From positions 19,033 through 83,032 of the forward strand of contig JABLUY010000139.1 in the NCBI GenBank assembly GCA_013306675.1: a stretch of DNA of 64,000 bases, read 5' to 3'. Below the pieces are notes generated by a model. It ran no database searches. It worked only from the letters and a program-made list of their open reading frames with translations, and was not told where the DNA came from. Of this stretch, positions 19,507 through 28,863 are shown one piece after another (positions within the stretch are counted from its first letter, which is position 1; each line of letters begins with the position of its first letter). The translations under genes and the position numbers were made by a program. The DNA is from Thraustochytrium sp. TN22. Lineage: Eukaryota > Sar > Bigyra > Thraustochytrida > Thraustochytriidae.

Positions 19507-21135
19507 ATGAACGAAATCAAGGAGCTCATGTCGCGGCGCGGGACGAGCCAGCGCGGGCTGGATGGCGGCGCCGGCGCCGGCGCGGAGGACGACGCGGACT
19601 GGCCCAACACGGCGAGCGCGTACGAGCTCAGGGCGCTGATCGGGCAGGGAGCCTTCGCCAAGGTGTGGCAGGCGACGTGCACGGAGCGCAACACGGACGT
19701 GGCCATCAAGGTGATTGAGCTGGACAACCTGACGTCGGATCTGGAGGACATTTACCAGGAGGTGCGCGTGATGCTGCTGAGCAAGTTCCCGAGCGTGCTG
19801 CGCGCGTACGCGTGCTTCGTGGTCAAGCGCAGGCTGTGGCTGGTGATGCCGCTCATGCGCAAGGGTTCGTGCCTGCGCATCATGAAGGTGCTCAAGCGCA
19901 GGGGCCTCGGCGACGGGCTCAAGGAGGAGTGGATCGCCACTATCCTCAAGTCGGCGCTCGAGGGCCTCGAGTACTTTCACAAGCGCGGCAAGGTGCACCG
20001 CGACATCAAGGCTAGCAACCTGCTCATGGATAGCGACGGCTCCGTGCGCATTTCTGACTTTGGAGTGGCGGGCTGGCTGCCCAACGGCCTCGACCGGAAC
20101 GGCGTGGAGCGCCGCACCTTTGTGGGCACGCCCTGCTGGATGGCACCCGAGGTGATGGAGCAGACCGACGCCTACGACGAGAAGGCCGACATCTGGTCCT
20201 TTGGCATCACGGCGCTCGAGCTGGCCAAGGGCTACGCGCCCTATGCGCGCCTCACGCCCATGCGCGTGCTGCTGCTCACCATCCAGAACCCACCGCCCTC
20301 GCTGCGCTCTTACGATGACTACCAGCAGACCAAGTCCAAGTTCTCGCGCCACTTCCGTGAGATCATCACGCTCTGTCTGCAGCGCAACCCTGCCAATCGG
20401 CCCTCGGCCTCGACGCTGCTCACCAAGACCTTCTTCAAGCGCGCGCCGCCCCAGAGCTCGCTCGTCAAGGACCTGCTCGAGGCGGTTCCCATCCCGGACA
20501 CCGCCGAGCAGACTTCCTCCTCTGCCGAGCGCCAGTCTGAGCAGCGCCAGCTGCTCGAGGAGATGATGAGGGACCGCGACGAGGAGCAGGCGCGCCGGGA
20601 ACCCTCTCCGCAGCAGCAGGACCAGGAGCCCGTCTCCCCATCACAGCAGCTCGGCGGCGCGGAGGACGGTGCGATTGCCGCGGATGCAGCAGCGTCGCAG
20701 CAGCCCGCCGACGCGGCGGCCGCGGCCGCGGCGCCGGCGCAGCAGCAGCAGCAGCCGCAGCCGGCGCAGCAGCCGCAGCCGGCTCCCTCGCAGCAGGAGG
20801 CGCAGCAGGCTCAGCCCGAGGCCCAAGGGCAGGCGCAGCCCGAGGCCCAGGCTCAGGCTGTGCCGGCGGCCGCGCCGGCCGCGCCGGCTGACGGCGCTGC
20901 TGCCGACGCTGGCAACGCTGCGGCCGCGGCGGCCGCGCCAGCCGAGTCTGCTCCGGCGCCAAGGAAGCCCCACGGCAGCTTCATCCCCGGTACCTCGTGG
21001 GTTTTTGATGAGGAGTCCGAGGGCGGCTCGCGGGACCGCGTCAACCAGCAGGTCAGCGATGCCAACGCCACCCAGGACGGCTCTTTTGACGACTTTGTCA
21101 GGGAGTTCGAGCAGACCGACATTCAGCGCGAGTGA
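19507..21135 (+). CDS. STE20-family protein kinase, SPAK/OSR1 (Fray)-like
   Basis: 542 residues, ATG at 19507. The kinase domain spans about 38-315: glycine loop GQGAFAKV, catalytic Lys68 in VAIKVIEL, HRD at 164-166 (VHRDIKASNLL), DFG at 184-186, and the activation segment TFVGTPCWMAPEVMEQ with the SPAK/OSR1-type Thr. All catalytic residues are present. A Gln/Pro/Ala-rich disordered linker (about 345-485) precedes a conserved-looking tail with GSFIPGTSWVFD and an acidic C-terminus. In animals SPAK/OSR1 control cation-chloride cotransporters downstream of WNK kinases; osmotic control here is inference. The typical CCT/PF2 peptide-binding domain is not evident, so the docking mode probably differs. 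Confidence 0.85.
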   Translation: MNEIKELMSRRGTSQRGLDGGAGAGAEDDADWPNTASAYELRALIGQGAFAKVWQATCTERNTDVAIKVIELDNLTSDLEDIYQEVRVMLLSKFPSVLRAYACFVVKRRLWLVMPLMRKGSCLRIMKVLKRRGLGDGLKEEWIATILKSALEGLEYFHKRGKVHRDIKASNLLMDSDGSVRISDFGVAGWLPNGLDRNGVERRTFVGTPCWMAPEVMEQTDAYDEKADIWSFGITALELAKGYAPYARLTPMRVLLLTIQNPPPSLRSYDDYQQTKSKFSRHFREIITLCLQRNPANRPSASTLLTKTFFKRAPPQSSLVKDLLEAVPIPDTAEQTSSSAERQSEQRQLLEEMMRDRDEEQARREPSPQQQDQEPVSPSQQLGGAEDGAIAADAAASQQPADAAAAAAAPAQQQQQPQPAQQPQPAPSQQEAQQAQPEAQGQAQPEAQAQAVPAAAPAAPADGAAADAGNAAAAAAAPAESAPAPRKPHGSFIPGTSWVFDEESEGGSRDRVNQQVSDANATQDGSFDDFVREFEQTDIQRE

Positions 21136-21728
21136 CATGCTTCCGCTTGCTCGACGAACCGACGCTTCACGTGGCAGCCGTCGTGGCGGCGAGTGGCGGC
21201 AACGGCTGCAACAAGGGTAGGGTGTTGCATCCTCGCGAGTGACTGTGCAAGTAGCTTGCGCGCGGTGCACCCCGCCCCTTGCTGCAGCAAAGCGTTGCTG
21301 CAAGCGTTGCTGCAGCAAAGCGTGCAAGGAACGGGGCACGACGGGCTAGCGATCTTTAGCGAGCAACGTGCTGCTGCTACTCGTAGCTAGCTAGCTGGAG
21401 CAGCGAAAGATCCCAAGTCTTGCTTGGTGGGGTGAGAAAAGTAGGCGGTGGCATGGGAGGCCTACCGTACTAGCGCGCACGTTCAGGGTGGTCGCGGGAC
21501 TCATGCTCGTTCGACGCGCGTGCGCTAATGCGCAGTCACGTCGGCTTTTCCCTTCCCCGCCCCCGTTTTCCTTCTAAAAATTCACCATGCTGTGCACACA
21601 GCAGCGCGCTTGCGCAACCTTTTTTCTTTTTCATTTCATTTCCCCTTTTCTACTTTTCTTACCATTCAAATGCGGCCTGACCACTTTGGTTCTCTTTCAT
21701 TCTTTTTGGGCCCCGTGACGCAAAAAGG
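21136..21728. other. Convergent 3' spacer
   Basis: Between the 3' ends of the kinase and p24 genes. A gttgctgcagcaaagcg unit is repeated near 21290-21320. A strongly pyrimidine-rich, AT-richer stretch (about 21540-21715) abuts the p24 stop and is probably its 3' UTR on the minus strand. Confidence 0.5.
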
Positions 21729-22364
21729 TCAGATGAGCTTCTTGGACTTAAAGTACGACTTGAGGTAGAGGATCTGCCAGACGCCGAGCGAGCCCACGAC
21801 GGCGACGGAGAAGAGCGAGAAGATTGTGACGCGCGAGTTGATGGTCTCGTTCAAATCGCGCATCTCCGACTCACGCAGCTTGAGCGCCGTCAGCTCGCGG
21901 CGCACGTCGCTGATGGTTTCCTGGATGCGGATGACCTCGGCGCTCAACGGCTTGAGATGGTGCCTCTGCACGATCTCCGAAAGGTCCTTGGCCTCCACGC
22001 CAGACCGCAGCTTCACCGTCACCTCACGCGCCACCATGTCCTTGTTGTGCACGCACACCGTGTGCTCGCCGGACTTCTCCGCCGTGAACCCAAACTTGGT
22101 CGACTTGGAGTTGCGCTTGCTAAAGATCTCCTCGCCCGCCGGCCCCGTCACGCGCACGTCCACGCTCACGTCGCTCGTGTCCGCGACCACCTCGAAGTCG
22201 CCCGTCACCAGCTGGTCCTTGCGCAGCACGTCGAAGATACACCGCGTCTCCGTTGAAGGCACCTCGAAGCGCACCGCCTCGCACAGCGTCGCCAGCGCCG
22301 CTAGCGCCGCCAGCACAAGCGCCAGGGCGCCGCGCGACCTCCTCTGGGCCTTCATGGCCGCCAT
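21729..22364 (-). CDS. p24/TMED family cargo receptor (GOLD domain)
   Basis: 211 residues from ATG at 22364. Order: signal peptide (about 8-28), GOLD domain (about 30-120) with the two expected cysteines (TRCIFDVL and HTVCVHNKD), a short coiled coil (about 130-180), a transmembrane helix (about 182-202) and the cytosolic tail KSYFKSKKLI. The tail has a KKxx-type COPI retrieval signal and an aromatic residue at the COPII-binding position. p24 proteins cycle between ER and Golgi as heteromers and help pack GPI-anchored cargo. It most resembles the delta/TMED10 group, but the subfamily call is tentative. Confidence 0.9.
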   Translation of the reverse strand: MAAMKAQRRSRGALALVLAALAALATLCEAVRFEVPSTETRCIFDVLRKDQLVTGDFEVVADTSDVSVDVRVTGPAGEEIFSKRNSKSTKFGFTAEKSGEHTVCVHNKDMVAREVTVKLRSGVEAKDLSEIVQRHHLKPLSAEVIRIQETISDVRRELTALKLRESEMRDLNETINSRVTIFSLFSVAVVGSLGVWQILYLKSYFKSKKLI

Positions 22365-22965
22365 CAACCGCCACGGCGGCCTGGCTTGCCGCTCCCACGC
22401 CGCCGCTCGCAGGGCCGCGTCACCGTCCGGCGGGGCTGCCGCCTGCTGCCGCCTGCCGCCGCCTGCCGCCGCCTGCCGCCGCGCCGCGCTGCGCCGCGCC
22501 GCGCCGGCTCGCGCCGCTGCTTACTTTTTCTGCGGAGTCGGAGTCGAGCTTCTTGACCGTGACTGTGAGTTGAACACGAGGGCGAGCACGAGCACGAGGA
22601 CGAGAGTGAAGGCGCAACAAGCAAACAAGCTTCAGACAGAAAAGGCTCCATGTATCACATGATCTCAAGCGACGCGCTTCGTGCTTCGCGCTTCGCACTT
22701 CGCACTTCGCGCTTCGCGCTTCGCGCGCTTCGCGCTTCGCGCTTCGCGCGCTTCGCGCTTCGAGCTTCGAGCTTCGCGCTTCGCGCTTCGCGCTTCGCGC
22801 TTCGCGCTTCGAGCGAGCTGGCCAGCTAGCTAGCTAATAAGCTTAGGCTAGGCCTAGAGCAGTAAAGTGCGCAAGATAATCATAAAGCAGGTTGAGACCA
22901 AGAACGTCTGGTCTGGTCGTTTTACGCACAAAGCTTACCTGTGAAGGTAGCAGGTTGGCTTCTTG
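22365..22965. other. Intergenic with a heptamer array
   Basis: Spacer between two minus-strand genes. It holds the promoter side of the p24 gene and the heptamer array described separately. No gene is supported. Confidence 0.5.
22674..22812. repeat. Heptamer (gcgcttc)n tandem array
   Basis: About 19 consecutive copies of a cgcgctt-type heptamer with sporadic variants (gcactt, gagctt, extra gc). It lies in the spacer between the p24 and SAM-domain genes. The unit is not a telomeric motif. Confidence 0.85.
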
Positions 22966-23997
22966 TCAAGTCTGAGTGACGCGGGCGCTGCGCAACGTCT
23001 GGGCCTCCTCCATGTGATGCATGATGGCGCGAGCGGCCTCGTCGGCGCGCTCGAGGACGCCAATGTTGCGGACGTTGCCGGACTGATCGCCGTGACCGTG
23101 AAGCGTGATGATCAGGTAGCCCTCGGGACGCTGCTTGTAAAAGAGGTCGTAGCCGCAGAGCTGCTGGCAGACGTTGGCCCAGTAAAAGTCGCCCTTGTTG
23201 GGCTCGCGGCGAAGAACCTTGCAGCACATGACGTTGCAGCAATCAGCGCAGGAGCGCTTGTACGCGTCCTGCTTCTGAACGACTTCGACATCGACGTCGG
23301 CGATGGTGCTAAAGTCGATGTTGTCGATGACGACCTTGTGCGGCGGCTCGTTGGTGGCCACGAAGGCGTGGTCCAGCTTGCGGTACTTGTCCTTGACGTG
23401 GTCCTTCCACTTGGCGTACTCGATGGTGAGGTGATCGCGGTAGATCTTGAGCGTCGAGGGGGGCAGCTCCACGTAGTCCTTGGGGCTGCAGCAGATGGCG
23501 TCACAGCACTGGTCGAAGTTACCGCGGTAGGTCTTCATGGCGCAGCGGTTGCAGCGGTCGACGGGGCCCGGGATCCACTCGTGCGCCGTGCCCCAAAACA
23601 CCACGGGCACCTCCATGATGACGAGCGCGCGCTTGTCCTCGCGGTCGATCGCGTTGAGCGACTTGCACAGGTTCTCAAAGCCCTTGGCCTCACCCAGCGC
23701 CGAGAACCCCATCTTGTCAATGTCCTTCTCCGTGATGGAGTGCAGGATGCTGCCATTCAGCCCGTGCTTGCGGATCATCGTCGGGACCTCCTGCAGCCGG
23801 AGCCGCTCCATGAAGGCCGCCAGCTGCTTCACGTCCATCTGCCGCAGCTCGTGCATCTGCTTCACCTGCAGCGATGACAGCACGCGCACCGGGTCCACCA
23901 CGTCGTCCTCTGCGTCGCGCTGCATCAGCGGCTGCGCCGCCGGCGCCTCCCCGGCCGGCTGCCGCCGCGGCGCTACGGGCGGGCTCTTGTCCCCCAT
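22966..23997 (-). CDS. SAM-domain protein with cysteine clusters, function unknown
   Basis: 343 residues, ATG at 23997. After a Pro-rich start, residues about 45-118 look like a sterile alpha motif domain (LAAFMERLRLQEVPTMIRKHG, then HSITEKDIDKMGFSALGEAKG). The C-terminal two thirds form an unrecognised domain. It contains two cysteine-rich patches (CNRC...QCCDAICC and CADCCNVMCCKVL), a VVIDNIDFSTIADVDVE strand-like segment and a closing ITLHGHGDQSGNVRN. The paired CC motifs could be palmitoylated or bind metal. SAM domains mediate protein-protein or RNA contacts, but no specific role can be assigned. Confidence 0.7.
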   Translation of the reverse strand: MGDKSPPVAPRRQPAGEAPAAQPLMQRDAEDDVVDPVRVLSSLQVKQMHELRQMDVKQLAAFMERLRLQEVPTMIRKHGLNGSILHSITEKDIDKMGFSALGEAKGFENLCKSLNAIDREDKRALVIMEVPVVFWGTAHEWIPGPVDRCNRCAMKTYRGNFDQCCDAICCSPKDYVELPPSTLKIYRDHLTIEYAKWKDHVKDKYRKLDHAFVATNEPPHKVVIDNIDFSTIADVDVEVVQKQDAYKRSCADCCNVMCCKVLRREPNKGDFYWANVCQQLCGYDLFYKQRPEGYLIITLHGHGDQSGNVRNIGVLERADEAARAIMHHMEEAQTLRSARVTQT

Positions 23998-24895
23998 GCT
24001 GGCTGCCGCCTCCGGCGCGCTCCACGACCTTGGCGAGGCGAAGGCGCACTGGCCGCTAGCCAGCTGAGGTAGCCGCGGACCAGGCTGCTGTCGCCGCCCG
24101 CGCGCGCCAGGGCCGTCCCGACCGAGTCGCGGCGAGTCGCGGGAGTCGCGGTCGCGAGTCTGGTTCTGCTCTCTCTCTCTGCCGGTAGGGAGGGACGACT
24201 CGGACTTGCCAAGCAGCCGGAGTGAAGAAGGAGCCTTCTTACGCAGTGTTAGGAGCTAGCCAGCCCTGGCTCATCAGGTGGCTGCTGCGCTGTAGTCGCG
24301 GCCCGCTGGCCGGTGGGTGAGTGCGTATCCAAGGCTATCCAAGTCTCACGGCGCCTCGCGCAGCCCCGGCCCGCGCCGCCTTGGCGCGCGCGAGCGTAGG
24401 CGAGGCCGAGCCTGGGCTCGGGACACGGGTGAGGTGCATCAGCGCGCGCCGCGCGACTCGTGATCGCTCGCTCGTCGCTACCCGCGCCGCGTGCTGTGCG
24501 TTGGTTCAGGCCGCTGGCTGGCTAGCGGCTGCCGCAAGCCCGTGACTCGCACGCACGCGGACGCCGCCGCCGGCCACTGCTGCAGTGCCCAGCCGGCCGG
24601 CCTGGCGCTCGCGGCGGCCGCCGTGGCTCTGGCAGGCGCGCGAACCGCGTGGTAACTACTCTGGTGCCGCCCCTGGTACCTGATACAAAAGAGATTTGAA
24701 TTTGAAGTGGTACCAAGAGTTGTGAATTTGATCTTGAATTTGAATTTGAATTACGTGGACTCGGACGATTGGGCAAGACGAATCAAGACTCGGACAGGGG
24801 TTTGGAGCAGCCATGAGCTGATGGCAGCTAATGGCAGCTAATGGCAGCTAATGGCAGCTGATGGCAGCTGATGGCAGCTGATACGCCGACGTTCT
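23998..24895. other. Intergenic
   Basis: Spacer upstream of the SAM-domain gene. It includes an AT-richer gaatttgaattt stretch at about 24690-24755 and the 10-bp repeat listed separately. No gene is supported. Confidence 0.5.
24818..24884. repeat. 10-bp (atggcagcta/g)n tandem repeat
   Basis: Seven copies of tgatggcagc / taatggcagc end about 11 bp before the stop codon of the next minus-strand gene, so the array probably lies in its 3' UTR. Confidence 0.85.
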
Positions 24896-26146
24896 TCAAG
24901 CGGCGGAGCTGGAGGCTTGCAGCGGCGGCGACGAGCCGGCCACAGAAGGCGTGGTAGACGTGGATGCCGCCTTGCGGGTCATAGAGCTCGAGTCCACGTC
25001 GGGATAGCCCGCAAGGACACGCAGGCAGAGGAGAAGGAACCGCGCGACCGCAGAGCAGACGCCGCGCAGCGAGATGGAGCGATGCGTGGTCATGGTTGGC
25101 GGAGGCGGCGCGCTGGGCGTCACAAGCTCGCCGTTCGGCCCGTGAGCGTCCGAGCCAGGGTCCGTGGAGACCGGGCTGTCACTGCGCAGGCTGAGCGCCG
25201 CAAGCGCCCCGATGAGCGCGGCAATCTCGTCGTCTAGCTCGGACGCCTCATGGGCGTCCCCTTGGGCGACCTCGCGGGCGTCCTCGCGGGCGTCCTCGCG
25301 GGCGTCCTCGTGTGTGTGGGTGTCCTCTTCTTCTTCAAGTTCTTCTTCTTGGACCGAGCCGACCGGCGCCTCGAGAACAGAGTTCTCGTTGCAAGGGCTG
25401 CTGGTAGGAGACGATCCACGAGACCCGGACCCGGGGTGCCAGCTAGTCTCGACACGCAGGTCGCCCGAATCAGCCATGGCCATCAGGAGGTATTTGGGGA
25501 ACTCGCTCTGCGTGTAGATTCTGCTGCGGACGGGCGTCGCGCGCACGTGAAAGTCCTTGGCAACCTGGGCGAAGAGCTCGGGCAGGGAGAGTTTGGCGAG
25601 TTGGCCGGCGTACTTGGCGGTCGCAACGTAGGCCTCGAGCGGCTTGGCGATGCTCTCGATGCAGCTGTGCTTGGTGGTCTCGCCGCTCACAAAAATGGCC
25701 GTGTGCACGCGGCGGTACATGACCTTGCCGAAGATGACGATCCTCATGTTGACAGGGTCATCGGTCGCCGGGACAAAGTACTTCTTGAGGGGGTGCCTGC
25801 AGGGCCACATGCACCTGACGAAAAGGGTCTCGAATTGCTGCAGCGCATCCTGATGCGAAGAAGCGCCTTCCGTCTTGGCCGCGGGCAGGGTGCGAATGAT
25901 GGGCGTTGCCTGGAGGCTACTCGCGTCGCGGTGGACGGCCAGGTCACCGTATGTTTTGTGTGACACCAGCCTCACCTCTGTGATGGACAACGGCGTGCTC
26001 ACGGCAAAGACCTGCTCATTGCAGTTGAATGTGTTGGCCTCCTGGTCGATGTACGTGATGGTTAGCTTGATCATCTTTTTGGAGAGCCTGGAGCGGACCT
26101 CCACTTGCCGGGACTGCTCGTCGTGGAACTTGTCGTTGTCCTCCAT
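24896..26146 (-). CDS. Hypothetical protein with an EDAR repeat
   Basis: 416 residues, ATG at 26146. The N-terminal half (about 1-230) looks globular, with strand-rich segments such as KMIKLTITYIDQEANTFNC and MRIVIFGKVMYRRVHTAIF. It could be a novel lipid- or ligand-binding fold, but I recognise no family. The second half is disordered: Ser-rich, then acidic with a short HEDAREDAREDAREV repeat (near 25260-25310 in the DNA). A hydrophobic helix (VARFLLLCLRVLAG, about 368-382) and a Ser/Thr/Ala tail follow. Codon use and GC3 match its neighbours. Confidence 0.6.
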   Translation of the reverse strand: MEDNDKFHDEQSRQVEVRSRLSKKMIKLTITYIDQEANTFNCNEQVFAVSTPLSITEVRLVSHKTYGDLAVHRDASSLQATPIIRTLPAAKTEGASSHQDALQQFETLFVRCMWPCRHPLKKYFVPATDDPVNMRIVIFGKVMYRRVHTAIFVSGETTKHSCIESIAKPLEAYVATAKYAGQLAKLSLPELFAQVAKDFHVRATPVRSRIYTQSEFPKYLLMAMADSGDLRVETSWHPGSGSRGSSPTSSPCNENSVLEAPVGSVQEEELEEEEDTHTHEDAREDAREDAREVAQGDAHEASELDDEIAALIGALAALSLRSDSPVSTDPGSDAHGPNGELVTPSAPPPPTMTTHRSISLRGVCSAVARFLLLCLRVLAGYPDVDSSSMTRKAASTSTTPSVAGSSPPLQASSSAA

Positions 26147-26812
26147 CGTGCGCCTTGCTCAATCGGTCGCGCCGCCCAAGAGAACCTGGCTGGCGTGGCC
26201 TGATGGCTCGTTGCAGGTTTGCTTTTGATTGCTCAAGGGCCGCCGTCCGTGTTGGCTGGAATCATCGGCTCCTCTTCGATGGTTGCCTGATCCATGAACC
26301 AACAGGCCCGAAGTCGATTCGGGCGGTTGCGTGGTCACCGCATCAGGTCACTGAAGCTCGCACCCGCTGTCCGAGCGACTCTCACGCCGGGCGGGCCACG
26401 GCCAACTCGCACGACGAGCGAACCATCATCGCAATGCGCCAACTTCGCCAAAAGAATCGCGATGAGTGATGTGTGATGCGGGGCGCGCGAGCTGAGCAAG
26501 TTGCTTGTTTTTTCCTTTATTCTGGGCGACTTTCGAGAAAAGGCGAAAAGGAGACAAAGAGAGAGCGTTGAGTGAGTGACTGGCTGCGCAGCGCAAGCCT
26601 CGAGCCGAGGTCTCCTCCGCCAATGCCTGCTGCAAGCTGCACAGCCTTGAGCCCTGGCAGGACTCGCAGTGGGCGTCGGCGTCCCGCGTCCCACTGCAAG
26701 CCCGGCGCCGCGTGGTCGTCCCAGGCGGCAGCTCCAAAGCCCTCTCTCTACCGCGCACGCAAGCACGCAAACACGCAACCAGCGCGAGCGCAGCCGCGGC
26801 GCGGCGGGGACG
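26147..26812. other. Divergent promoter region
   Basis: Head-to-head spacer between two unrecognised genes. The part near 26490-26560 is lower in GC, and the rest is unremarkable. Confidence 0.45.
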
Positions 26813-28201
26813 ATGGCGGCGCTGGAGGCGGCGCGGCGGCGCGAGGAGAAGGCAGAGGACGCGCGCGACGCGGCGCTATACGTGCTATTTCAGTGGTACG
26901 CGGCGGGCGGGACGGCCGAGGCCGGGCTGGCGCGCGAGCGCGAGGAGATCAGGCTGACGGCCGTGGCGCGGCTGGCGCGCGAGCTGGGACTGACCACGGC
27001 GCCCGGCGCGGTGGCCGTGGCGCTCGCGCGCAGACCGCTGGCCGGGCGGCCGCCCGGCGTGACGGACTTTGGCGGCTTCGTGGCGGTGGTGGAGGAGCTT
27101 TCGCAGCCGGAGCCGCTGCAAGCCCTCGTGCAGCGCGTCAAGCGCGAGCACGCGCGGCTCTGGGAGGCCGCCATGCGCGCGTGGGCGGCGCGGCAGCCAC
27201 GCACCGCGGTGGCGCGCGCCGAGGCGGCGCCGGCGCTCGTGACGGACCTCTTCGAGTACTACAGCGGCGCGGGCCGCGAGGCGAACGTGGCGGCGGGGGT
27301 GGCGACGGGCCTGGACGCGACCATGTGCTTCGCGGACTTTCGACGGATGGCGCTCGAGTTCCAGCTGCACCCGCAGCTCTGCTCGCGGCGGGCACTGGCC
27401 AAATCCTTCCAGTCCGCGGCGATCCGCGAGGACTGCGTGGACATGGACGGCTTCGCCGCGGCGCTCGAAGCGCTCTCGCTGGCTGTCTTTGACCACCGCT
27501 ACGTGGACGCGGCGCTGCGCGAGCACGCGCGCGAGCAGCTACTCGACCTCATGCGTGCCTGCAGGGACCGCCTGGCGGACATGATGCGCGAGCTGCGCCA
27601 GCGCCGCCGCCGCCACGCGACCACCAGCTTGGCCCGCCGCGGCTCGCGGGCCTCGTGGCCAGTGGCGCTCTCCGCGGCGCCCCGCGACGCGAGCATCAAT
27701 CGGATCAGGCCGCACTCCGTGCGCAGCACCGGTAGCGGCCCTGGGTCTGCGCACCTTCGCTGGGCCTCGCTTTCACCCTTGTCCACCAACACCACAAGCG
27801 CGGGTGAAGCCGGCGCGTCGCTCGTCGACGAAGAGGAGCATGTCCTCCTCTACAAACACGAGCACGTCGATAAGTCCCTAGCTCAGGACTTTGAAACGCT
27901 GCTGACCGAGGAGGCAAGGGAACGATTCCACCGGCGCGAGCATGATGTTGCCCATGATGGCCACAAGCATGCCGCTGACGAGCACGAGGCTGCTGGTGCG
28001 CGTGCACGAGCTGACGCGTATGGCCAGTACGAAGGGCCCAAAGCCAGGGAGCACGTGCCCCTGGAAACGCCCGACGTGCCGCGGCCGCAAGAGTCGCCGA
28101 CCCAAACAAAGCATCGAATCACAATCCACCCCGATGGAAGCATCGACGTCCTCCGTGTATCCTTCACCGCATCGCCAGCAGCTTCTCCGCGAAAAAGATG
28201 A
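26813..28201 (+). CDS. Hypothetical protein with an EF-hand-like helical domain
   Basis: 462 residues from ATG at 26813 (a GTG further upstream is ignored). The Ala/Arg-rich N-terminal half is helical. The segment FADFRRMALEFQLHPQLCSRRALAKSF followed by DCVDMDGFAAALEALSLAVF resembles degenerate EF-hand pairs found in many protist cytoskeletal and flagellar proteins. The calcium ligands are poorly kept, so calcium binding is doubtful. The C-terminal third is disordered and His/Asp/Glu-rich, ending with HRITIHPDGSIDVLRV. Family not recognised; a ciliary role is speculative. Confidence 0.55.
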   Translation: MAALEAARRREEKAEDARDAALYVLFQWYAAGGTAEAGLAREREEIRLTAVARLARELGLTTAPGAVAVALARRPLAGRPPGVTDFGGFVAVVEELSQPEPLQALVQRVKREHARLWEAAMRAWAARQPRTAVARAEAAPALVTDLFEYYSGAGREANVAAGVATGLDATMCFADFRRMALEFQLHPQLCSRRALAKSFQSAAIREDCVDMDGFAAALEALSLAVFDHRYVDAALREHAREQLLDLMRACRDRLADMMRELRQRRRRHATTSLARRGSRASWPVALSAAPRDASINRIRPHSVRSTGSGPGSAHLRWASLSPLSTNTTSAGEAGASLVDEEEHVLLYKHEHVDKSLAQDFETLLTEEARERFHRREHDVAHDGHKHAADEHEAAGARARADAYGQYEGPKAREHVPLETPDVPRPQESPTQTKHRITIHPDGSIDVLRVSFTASPAASPRKR

Positions 28202-28335
28202 GCGGAGCCGGAGAAAAGAGAGAGAAAAAAAGAAGAGAAAGAAACCAATCAACGTCCGCTAGCTAGCTGGTGTAGCAAGGCTCCAAGAGGGAGCGCAAAG
28301 CAGAAACAGAGCGAGCCTCTAGCTGGGCGGGCCGC

Positions 28336-28863
28336 TTAGGAGATCTGGCCGCAGTCGGAGATCTCGACATCTTTGCTCGTGGCGCCCGAGCCGGAGCCGA
28401 CGGCCTCCATCTGCTTGAGAATGTCATCGCCCGAGGTGAGCTTGCCGAAGACGACGTGCTTGCCGTCGAGCCACGGGGTGTCGGCGGTGCAGATGAAGAA
28501 CTGCGAGCCGTTCGTGTTGGGGCCGGCGTTGGCCATGGAGAGGCAGCCGAAGCCGGTGTGCTTGCCGGCCTTGCCGGCGAAGGACTCGTCAGCGAACTTC
28601 TCGCCGTAGATGGACTCGCCGCCCGTGCCGTTGCCGCGGGTGAAGTCACCGCCCTGGCACATGAACTCCTTGATGATGCGGTGGAACTTGGAGCCCTTGT
28701 AGTGCAGGGGCTTGCCGGACTTGCCGGTGCCCTTCTCGCCGGTGCAGAGGGCACGGAAGTTCTCCGCGGTCTTGGGCACGGTGTCGGCGTACAGCTCGAA
28801 CTCCAGCCGGCCGGCGGCGGCGCCGCCGATGGAGATGTCGAAGAAGACCTGGGGGTTGGACAT
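28336..28863 (-). CDS. Cyclophilin A-type peptidyl-prolyl isomerase
   Basis: 175 residues, ATG at 28863; upstream in-frame Met codons are ignored because the family starts here. Full-length cytosolic cyclophilin: [19 protein letters not shown], the catalytic Arg in [39 protein letters not shown], the cyclosporin-site Trp in [12 protein letters not shown], and a short C-terminal extension ([13 protein letters not shown]). It catalyses cis-trans isomerisation of Xaa-Pro bonds. No signal peptide or transit peptide is apparent from the chosen start. The 3' end faces the 3' end of the EF-hand-like gene only 134 bp away. Confidence 0.93.
   Translation of the reverse strand: MSNPQVFFDISIGGAAAGRLEFELYADTVPKTAENFRALCTGEKGTGKSGKPLHYKGSKFHRIIKEFMCQGGDFTRGNGTGGESIYGEKFADESFAGKAGKHTGFGCLSMANAGPNTNGSQFFICTADTPWLDGKHVVFGKLTSGDDILKQMEAVGSGSGATSKDVEISDCGQIS

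Noticed and set aside
22674-22812. Interstitial telomere or CRISPR array
   Set aside because: The 7-bp unit is not a known telomere repeat, and there are no spacers between units.
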